A stretch of DNA of 44,339 nucleotides. Source: a virus. The notes beneath the pieces were generated by a model. The model did no database searches, was not told where the DNA came from, and worked only from the letters and a program-made list of their open reading frames with translations. The stretch spans positions 1-44,339 of the IMG/VR virus record IMGVR_UViG_3300005841_000011, one strand, 5' to 3'. Of this stretch, positions 38,571-44,339 are shown in pieces. Positions within the stretch are counted from its first letter, which is position 1; each line of letters opens with the position of its first letter. Made by a program: the position numbers and the translations under genes.

Positions 38571-40037
38571 ATGGCCAACGTCCTCACTCGCTTCCTCTCG
38601 AGCCTGAGCACGAAGACGCTCGAGCGCCTCGGTGCGACGACGAAACGAGCGCAGCGCATCCGCACGCGCGCGCAATTCGATCTCTCGCAGCTCGCGAAGA
38701 GGCCCGAAGCGCCGTATCGCCCGATCGGGAACATCGCTTGGGACATCGATGCGATCAGGAACGCGCGCGACGCGCAGCTTCGCGGCGATTTTCGCATCGC
38801 CGCTCGTCTCGCGGACGCGATCGGCACCGATCCCGGTCTCTTCGCCTCGCGATTGAATCGTCTCGCACCGATGCGCGGTCTTCCCGTCGTTCTCGAGCCC
38901 GCAAACCAGACCGCGCGCGCCCTACGCACCGCGGAGGAAGGCGAATCGCTCTTTGGACGCAAGGGCGTCGCCTTGCAGCGCGATCACATGGTCTCACTCC
39001 ACCGTCGCTACGTCGATCACGGCGTTTCGTTCGGTTACAACGTCCCGACGGTGCGTGACGACGGCTCGCGCGTCGATTTCGAGCTCCGATGTTGGCCGCA
39101 AGAGTTCGTGCGGTGGCGCGAGGCCGATAAACGCTACTACGCGCTCACGTTGAACGGCGGGGAGGTCCCGATCGAGCACGGTGACGGTCGGTGGGTGGTC
39201 TTTCAGCAAGAAAACCTCTCGCCGTGGACCGAGGGCGCGATCGTCGCGGGATCGATGCTCTGGGCGGACCGCGCTTTCGCCGTGCGCGACCGATCGAACG
39301 CGTCGCGCGCGCACGGCTCGCCGAAATTGATCGGCGAGATGCCCGCGGGCGTCGCGCTGCAGAAGGACAACGGCGACGGAGTACTCGTGCCGACGCCCGA
39401 AGCGGAGCAGATGCTCGAGCTCCTTCAGATGCTCTTCGTCGGCGAGCTGCCCTTCGGTCTTCGCCCTGCAGGCTCGAAGACGGAGCTGATGGTCTCGCAA
39501 TCGCAGGCCTGGCAGATCTGGACCGAGATCATCAAGGCGAATAACGCCGACTCCGACCGCATCTACCTCGGCCAGGACGGCACGACGCAGAACTCCGGAG
39601 GCAACTACATCAAGAGTGAGCGCCTCTTCGGCGTGCGAAACGATCTCGTCGAGTCGGACATCATGGTTTTCGCCGAAGCGATCCTCACGGGCACGATCGA
39701 GCCGTGGGCCGCGATCAACTTCGGCGATTCGAGGCTCGCGCCCGCGCGTTGCTGGCAGATGCCGGACGCGGACGAGGATGCGCGCCGCACGTCGATCGGC
39801 GAGCATCAAGAGCTCTTCTTCCGTCACGTCGACTCGATGCTCCTGCAGGGCTACCTCGTGACGCAAGAGACCGTGAACGCTCTGGCGAAGACCTACGGCG
39901 TCGACCCGCCGCAGATCGACAACGTGAAGGGGCTCAAGCCGCGCGACGCGCAGGCGGCCGCGGCGCCGATGCCCACGGCGGCGAAGGTCGTCCCGATGTC
40001 GTGGCGCACCGTGCGCCCGCTCTCGCGCGCAGCCTAG
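38571..40037 (+). CDS. Portal protein (DUF935/Mu gp29-like)
   Basis: 488 residues from ATG 38571; the longer frame to GTG 38463 runs into the repeat region and looks non-coding. Portal-like parts are a helical N-terminus, a middle with RDHMVSLHRRYVDHGVSFGYNVPTVRDDG and RWREADKRYYALTL, then WVVFQQENLSPW, LPFGLRPAG, GTIEPWAAINFG and a helical C-terminus that binds the capsid wall. The dodecameric portal is the DNA gate and connects terminase with neck. It is the only structural gene on the plus strand, and its stop overlaps that of the terminase on the other strand. Confidence 0.65.
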   Translation: MANVLTRFLSSLSTKTLERLGATTKRAQRIRTRAQFDLSQLAKRPEAPYRPIGNIAWDIDAIRNARDAQLRGDFRIAARLADAIGTDPGLFASRLNRLAPMRGLPVVLEPANQTARALRTAEEGESLFGRKGVALQRDHMVSLHRRYVDHGVSFGYNVPTVRDDGSRVDFELRCWPQEFVRWREADKRYYALTLNGGEVPIEHGDGRWVVFQQENLSPWTEGAIVAGSMLWADRAFAVRDRSNASRAHGSPKLIGEMPAGVALQKDNGDGVLVPTPEAEQMLELLQMLFVGELPFGLRPAGSKTELMVSQSQAWQIWTEIIKANNADSDRIYLGQDGTTQNSGGNYIKSERLFGVRNDLVESDIMVFAEAILTGTIEPWAAINFGDSRLAPARCWQMPDADEDARRTSIGEHQELFFRHVDSMLLQGYLVTQETVNALAKTYGVDPPQIDNVKGLKPRDAQAAAAPMPTAAKVVPMSWRTVRPLSRAA

Positions 40038-41599
40038 ATCGTTCGCTTCGGGACGAACGCCGGGCGTGCGACGTAGCCCGCCGGCGCCGCGAGCGGCCGA
40101 GGGGGGATCCGCGCGGCTGCTTTGTTCGCCGCGGCGGTGATCGCGCCGAGGCCCTTCGTCGTCTCGCGGTAGTCGACGTCTTGATCCTCGAGCTTCGCAA
40201 GGAAGTGGATCGCCCAGACGAGCGCGTCGAGTCGGTTCGGCGACGGATCGCCCGATGCTGGCTCCCACTCCGTCATCTCGCGCTCGAGCTCGGCGAGCTC
40301 CTCGCGCGGTACGTGGTGCACGCGCTTCTGTTCGTAGAGCGCGGCGACGGGCTCGGCGCGGATCGCCTTGCCCTTGCTCGCGGTCACGAGCTTGACGATC
40401 ATCGCGTCGGCCGCGCGATCGCCACGCTTCTTCGCCATCGCGCTACGGAGGACCTCGTCGACCAAATTGCCGCCGCGGTTCTTCTCCGCGACGATCGCGT
40501 CCGCTTGGTACTTGTCGTAGAGGTCGATGACGATACGGCCCCACGCGGCCGCGGAGTGTCGCGCCGTGCGATCCTCGAGCACGTACAAATCTTCGTCGGG
40601 CCCTTCGCCGACGACGACGATTCCCGTGAGGTCGCTCCTCTCCGATTGCGTGATCGCCGGATCGACGCCGACCACGACGCGCAGCTCGCGCGGAGGTGCG
40701 TCGCGGCGATTGTCATCGATCCACGCCTCGTGAAAGAGCGCGTTCTCGTCGTCGTCGAGCACGTGCTCGTCGGGCGTGAGCTCCTCGCGCTCCGAGCGCG
40801 TACCGGCGTACTTGCGCTTGCGGTTCTCGAGCCACTTCTTGTCGTTGTACTTGTTCTCCTCGCTTGCTCCGAGGATCGTGACCGTGTCGGGGTCGGCGAT
40901 GAGCTCGCGGAGGAAGCTTCCCGCGGCCGTCTTCTTCACCGTCGTCGTCACGATGATCTCGTTCGGAAAGGTCGCCGAGCGCGTCGCGTCTTCGATGTTC
41001 GAAAACAGCGTCTTCAGCTTCTTCCACTTGATCGGCTCGTCGGCCCACGCGGTGTCCAGGTTCGCGCCGCGGAACTCGGGCGTCTCGGCGCTCTCGACGT
41101 ACGCGAACGCGCCCGTGTGGAACGTGACGCGCGGATTCGGCCGACTGACGTACACCGGGCGGTGTCGCGGGTGAAACGCCTGCAAGAGCCCGTTCTCTTC
41201 GTCGTCGACTCCGATCATGTAGCGCTCGATGTCGCCGATCGTCGGGCCGATGAGCGCGAGGCGGCGCGCGCCGGCGTAGACGCGACGTCGAATGCGTTGG
41301 ATCGCCGTCTCCGACTTCCCCGAGCCGCGGCCGCCGATGAAGAGAAGGCATCGAAAGCCCGCGATGAGGTGAACGACGTCGGCTCGGAGCGTCGGGTCCT
41401 GTTTCGGACGCGCCCACGCGCGCCAGTCGTACGCGAGCCGCGCGAGATCGGACCGAGAGAGTTCTCGAAGGATGTCGTCGCGCTGCTCGCGCGGTAGGCG
41501 TGCCCATCGCTCGATCAAGCCGGGCCCGACGAGCGTTTCGGACAGCGCCGCCGCGTGCGCCATCGCGATCCGGTAGTCCTCGCGAGCGTCCGTGCTCAA
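40034..41599 (-). CDS. terL: Terminase large subunit
   Basis: 521 residues from TTG 41597-41599, overlapping the small-subunit stop (TTGA). ATPase: Walker A FIGGRGSGKSE (about 87-97) and a Walker B-like LDTAWADEP (181-189). Nuclease: VVVGVDPAI (Asp 313), DAIVAEKNRGG (Glu 372) and NRLDALVWAI (Asp 458), the three acidic residues of an RNase H-like cleavage site. It translocates DNA into the prohead and cuts the concatemer. The C-terminal tail is Ala/Pro-rich and may contact the portal. Confidence 0.9.
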   Translation of the reverse strand: MSTDAREDYRIAMAHAAALSETLVGPGLIERWARLPREQRDDILRELSRSDLARLAYDWRAWARPKQDPTLRADVVHLIAGFRCLLFIGGRGSGKSETAIQRIRRRVYAGARRLALIGPTIGDIERYMIGVDDEENGLLQAFHPRHRPVYVSRPNPRVTFHTGAFAYVESAETPEFRGANLDTAWADEPIKWKKLKTLFSNIEDATRSATFPNEIIVTTTVKKTAAGSFLRELIADPDTVTILGASEENKYNDKKWLENRKRKYAGTRSEREELTPDEHVLDDDENALFHEAWIDDNRRDAPPRELRVVVGVDPAITQSERSDLTGIVVVGEGPDEDLYVLEDRTARHSAAAWGRIVIDLYDKYQADAIVAEKNRGGNLVDEVLRSAMAKKRGDRAADAMIVKLVTASKGKAIRAEPVAALYEQKRVHHVPREELAELEREMTEWEPASGDPSPNRLDALVWAIHFLAKLEDQDVDYRETTKGLGAITAAANKAAARIPPRPLAAPAGYVARPAFVPKRTI

Positions 41600-42168
41600 A
41601 ACGGCGCCTTGCCGCAATGCTGACAGCGCGTCTCGGCCTCCGCGCGCGTCACCAGGTTACGAAACTTCGTGAGCGTGCGATCCGCGGCCTCGAGGTTTGT
41701 TGGGTCGAGCTCGGGATTCTGCTCGGCCGGCGGCTCGAGCCCCGCGAGCTCGCGGGCGTAGTCGCGCTGCAGCTTCGAGAGCCTCTCGTACACCGCGCCG
41801 GACGAATCTCCGCGCACCATGGCCTCGCGCGTCTGCGCGAGCTGCACCGTGATCGCTGCGAGCTCCTTGCGCAGAAGCTCCCTGGACGCGCCGCGCTCGC
41901 CGAGCGACGCTTCTGCCCGGGTGACCTCCGCGGCGAGCTCTGCGGGCGTGAGGGAGGGCGGCGCGGGGTTGTTTCGGGTGACCTTCTCGGCCTTGCGCGG
42001 CGCGCCGGGCTTGCCCTTCGCCTCCAGGCCGCGCGTCTTCATCCACGCGAGCACCGTCGAGTGGCTCACGTCGAGCGACGACGCAATCGCGCGGATGCTC
42101 TCGCCCGCCTCGAGCAGCGCGACGAGTCGCTTCAATCGTGCCGGCGTGATCTTCGTGTCAGCGGCCAT
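41596..42168 (-). CDS. terS: Terminase small subunit
   Basis: 190 residues, ATG 42166-42168. An N-terminal HTH (TPARLKRLVALLEAGESIRAIASSLDVSHSTVLAWMKTRG) binds the packaging site. A Lys-rich linker precedes a coiled-coil oligomerisation region (LTPAELAAEVTRAEASLGE...ELAAITVQLAQTREAM), and a short C-terminal CQHCG motif could bind zinc. It sits directly before the large subunit, as usual. The repeat-rich gap just upstream is the likely place for its recognition site. Confidence 0.85.
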   Translation of the reverse strand: MAADTKITPARLKRLVALLEAGESIRAIASSLDVSHSTVLAWMKTRGLEAKGKPGAPRKAEKVTRNNPAPPSLTPAELAAEVTRAEASLGERGASRELLRKELAAITVQLAQTREAMVRGDSSGAVYERLSKLQRDYARELAGLEPPAEQNPELDPTNLEAADRTLTKFRNLVTRAEAETRCQHCGKAPF

Positions 42169-42623
42169 GCGTCTCGGTTGGTAGTGGCGTTACGGCGTTG
42201 AGGCGGTCGTGAGGCGATCCGTCACGGTTGGAATGTGATGCGAAGCGATTACACGCGCGCGGGGCGCACCGTGGAGAGACCCTCCCCCTCCCCCTTGAAA
42301 AATTCGCGTCTCGATCGCGCTCTCTTTCAGGTTTCGAGGCGCCTGCAGACGCCCATCTCGGGTCACCTCAGAGCCAGCAAGGGACTGAGCCCTAGTTTCC
42401 TTCTCGAGTGTCCTTCCGGGGAAACTCAAAGGAAGGAAACTGACGCCAACAGACCACCCATCTTCAACACGTCCTGCGGGGTCGGCCAACGTCCTTCCTT
42501 GCGTCTTCCCCCTTCGGGGGAAAGACGCCAAGAAGGAAAGTCCGGACGCTGGCCTCGAGACCCCGCTCACCATCTCTCTCGGCGATGAGAAGGAAACAAA
42601 AGGACACTGAAGGAAACTGGCTG
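42169..42623. other. 455-bp non-coding region with repeated GAAGGAAA motif (origin or packaging-site candidate)
   Basis: No convincing gene on either strand. GAAGGAAA occurs at 42432, 42532, 42589 and 42609 on the plus strand and at 42403-42396 on the minus strand. Two copies are extended to AAGGACACT...GAAGGAAACT (42599-42618, and inverted at 42394-42415). A strong hairpin lies at 42501-42528, and a pyrimidine tract at 42280-42295. It separates the helicase from the terminases, so iteron-type origin and pac/cos site are both possible. Confidence 0.6.
42501..42528. terminator. Strong hairpin, terminator-like
   Basis: GCGTCTTCCCCC (42501-42512), TTC loop, GGGGGAAAGACGC (42516-42528): a 12-bp G+C-rich stem with one bulged A, about 100 bp downstream of the helicase stop on the minus strand. 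No T-run follows on either strand, so termination would be atypical; a structural DNA element is the alternative. Confidence 0.45.
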
Positions 42624-44291
42624 TCACACCGCCCTCCAGAGGGTCGAGTTCTTCGGACCCTTCTCGGCGGCGACGGCCGGCGGGTTGCGCTTGGCGAGCG
42701 CGTTGAGCGCGGCGTAGACGGTGTCTTTGGACACCTTGGCGAGGCGCGCCTTGATCTCGTTGCCACTGAGACCCGGCTCCTTCTTCACGACCTCGAGGAC
42801 GCGCTCGCACTTCTGCTCGAACGCCGCGGCCTCGTCAGGCGCGTTCTTCTTCTTGTCGGCCTTGCGGAGCTCCGCCAGCTGCTCGGGATCGAGGTGTTCG
42901 ACCTTGACGCCGGCCTTCGCGATGAAGGTGCGTTCGCCCGTGAGCATGTCCTCGTGATCGTCGTCGATGTCGACGAAGCGCACGCCGAACGTGTCGAGCG
43001 TGTCGGCCGAGAGCGCGGGCGACTTCACGTGATGCAGGAGCACAGGCTTGCGTTTGCCGGTGGGCTCGAGCACGTACGCAGAGCCGAGCGCGCCGAAGAT
43101 GGCCGATGATCCGCGGATCATGTTCATGAGGTCCTGGATCTTGCCGGCCTCGTCCTTCGAGTTGGGGCGCTGTCCGTTGCCCTTCTTCGCGTGGTGAATG
43201 ATGAGGACCGTGCAGCCGGTCTCCTCGGAGAGCTTGTTCAAGCGGTAGATGAGCTTGCCCATCGCGGGCGAGTTCTCTTCGGTGTCTTCGACCGAGCCGG
43301 TGAGCGCGTCGATGATGACGAGCACGTTCTTGCGCATGACGGCGCGGATCTCGGCGATGTGCTCGTCGCGATCGAGGTACGCCTCCGGATATTGGTAGCA
43401 GCGGATCTTGGGCTCGCCTTTTTCGTCGGCGAACTCCTTCCGAGAGATCTTCTTCGCCCAGAGCATGCGCGCGTAGCGGATGCGTGTGTCGAGCCACGGC
43501 TGGTCGTAGTTCAAGTGCGCGACGTTGCCGACGATGCGCGGGCGCCACAAACCGAAGACATCGCGACCGGTAGCCGTGCAGACGGCGATCTCTTGCGCGA
43601 TGAGCGTCTTTCCGGAGAACGGGAAGCCGGCGAACATGTTGGCGCGGCCGCGGATGATGCGGAGCTGCTCGATGAGCCACGGGAGCTCGGCGGGGATCGG
43701 CTCGAAGAACTCCTCGAGCGACTTGTAACGGAGCGAGCTCGTGACGTCGCGCGACACCTCGAGGATCGACTCCTCAGCGGCCGCGAGGAACGCGCGCGGA
43801 TCGTCCGTTACGTAGCCCTGATCGGCGATCGTTTGCGCCCGCGCGATCGCATTTCGCACGCGCGCCTTCTCGCGCACGATGCTGGCGTACTTGTCGACGT
43901 TCGCGACGGCGGGCGCGGCGTTCAAGAGCGCCTGCAGGTATTCCATCCCGCCAACTTGAGCGATGCGCGAGATGCCCTTGTCGTCCTTTGCGTCCTTGAG
44001 CCAATTGCCGACCATGACGACGTCGGTGCTCGTGCCGCGCACGTGAAGATCGAGGATCGCTTCCCACACGCGGTTGTGAGCTTCGGAGTAGAAGTGCCGA
44101 GGGCGCAGCCACATCAGATCGGCGACGCGCGTGCTGTCGAGCATCACCGCCGAAAGCACGGCGGCCTCCGCATCGAGATCGTGCGGCGCGACGATGCCCT
44201 CGATGTACTTCGGCTCGAGGCGCGCGCGCTCGTCGCGTCCGTTTCTCTTGTCGTGGTTGGCCACACGTCCTCCGACGGCGCGAAGAGTCAT
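42624..44291 (-). CDS. DnaB-type replicative helicase with RepA-like core and C-terminal winged helix
   Basis: 555 residues, ATG 44289-44291 overlapping (across the join) the stop of the gene at 49-456. Residues 34-160 are a DnaB N-terminal domain (HDLDAEAAVLSAVMLDSTRVADL...FYSEAHNRVWEAILDLH). Then a RecA-type ATPase with GFPFSGKT (Walker A, 222-229), VLVIIDAL (Walker B, about 323-330) and TVLIIHHAKK. The core looks closer to RepA/AAA_25 helicases than to DnaB itself. About 500-550 is a winged helix (CERVLEVVKKEPGLSGNEIKARLAKVSKDTVYAALNALAKR). It would load at the origin and unwind DNA; the extra domain may give sequence contact with it. Confidence 0.85.
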   Translation of the reverse strand: MTLRAVGGRVANHDKRNGRDERARLEPKYIEGIVAPHDLDAEAAVLSAVMLDSTRVADLMWLRPRHFYSEAHNRVWEAILDLHVRGTSTDVVMVGNWLKDAKDDKGISRIAQVGGMEYLQALLNAAPAVANVDKYASIVREKARVRNAIARAQTIADQGYVTDDPRAFLAAAEESILEVSRDVTSSLRYKSLEEFFEPIPAELPWLIEQLRIIRGRANMFAGFPFSGKTLIAQEIAVCTATGRDVFGLWRPRIVGNVAHLNYDQPWLDTRIRYARMLWAKKISRKEFADEKGEPKIRCYQYPEAYLDRDEHIAEIRAVMRKNVLVIIDALTGSVEDTEENSPAMGKLIYRLNKLSEETGCTVLIIHHAKKGNGQRPNSKDEAGKIQDLMNMIRGSSAIFGALGSAYVLEPTGKRKPVLLHHVKSPALSADTLDTFGVRFVDIDDDHEDMLTGERTFIAKAGVKVEHLDPEQLAELRKADKKKNAPDEAAAFEQKCERVLEVVKKEPGLSGNEIKARLAKVSKDTVYAALNALAKRNPPAVAAEKGPKNSTLWRAV

Positions 44292-44339
44292 TCGTAATCG
44301 CTGCTCTCGCTCTGGTCGTGCTGCTTGACCTTCACGCGA
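44240..44339. repeat. Terminal direct repeat (circular join), right copy
   Basis: Exact copy of 1-100. The helicase start and the end of the 135-residue gene are both contained in it, and they only make a continuous operon if the two copies are collapsed into one. Confidence 0.9.

Noticed and set aside
42280-42295. Possible G-quadruplex on the minus strand
   Set aside because: Only three G-runs are present, one short of a standard motif.
42235-42588. Plus-strand 117-codon frame in the repeat-rich gap
   Set aside because: Mixed codon choice, runs through repeats and hairpin, no ribosome site; looks non-coding.
1-44339. CRISPR array, rRNA, complete tRNA gene or insertion sequence
   Set aside because: I saw no regularly spaced repeats, rRNA-like sequence, full cloverleaf or transposase motif.

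Overview
The window reads as one complete, circularly assembled genome of a temperate tailed phage. Its first 100 bases recur exactly as its last 100 (1-100 = 44240-44339), so the unique unit is 44,239 bp, and a gene chain on the minus strand runs cleanly across the join. A contractile tail sheath, tail tube, baseplate J, gp25-like wedge and hub proteins make it a myovirus. The protease, capsid and portal resemble the Mu head module, but I see no transposase. It carries a tyrosine integrase followed by a tRNA-derived attP core instead. G+C is visibly high (not computed). Three small lipoproteins have the Ala/Ser/Pro-rich or Cys-rich style I associate with Myxococcota (Polyangia); that host guess is inference only.

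Layout. (1) Minus strand, 4657 down to 49, then across the join through the helicase (44291-42624) to the terminases (42168-40034): a Cro/CI-size repressor, many tiny zinc-ribbon and membrane ORFs, a secreted lysozyme-like protein, a RusA-like resolvase, an Acb2/Tad1-like cyclic-nucleotide sponge, a DUF2158-like protein and a DnaB-type helicase. (2) 4658-4741: a divergent switch region between two HTH genes. (3) Plus strand, 5956-16146: an early/recombination operon of small ORFs with ERF annealing protein, YqaJ exonuclease, a ParB-like protein, a double winged-helix protein and the integrase. The attP core at 15860-15901 matches the 3' part of a tRNA-Thr(CGU). A cysteine-rich lipoprotein ends this strand at 16756. 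(4) Minus strand, 38408 down to 16757: head protease, scaffold, cement protein, capsid, neck proteins, sheath, tube, frameshifted tail chaperone, tape measure, baseplate, tail proteins with Asp-box and SGNH-esterase domains, a lysis cassette, GH25 endolysin and tail fibre. (5) The portal gene (38571-40037) alone lies on the plus strand between the two minus-strand blocks.

Nearly every neighbouring pair of genes overlaps by 4 bp (ATGA, GTGA or TTGA), so translation is probably coupled along each operon, and GTG/TTG starts are common. The only gene-free stretch longer than 300 bp (42169-42623) holds five copies of a GAAGGAAA motif and a strong hairpin; it is my best candidate for an origin or packaging site. 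Items most worth a second look: the Acb2-like protein, the -1 frameshift signal at 30453-30458, beta-domains inserted in three neck/tail proteins, the integrase frame that runs through attP, the repeat-rich gap at 42169-42623 and the lipoprotein beside the repressor.
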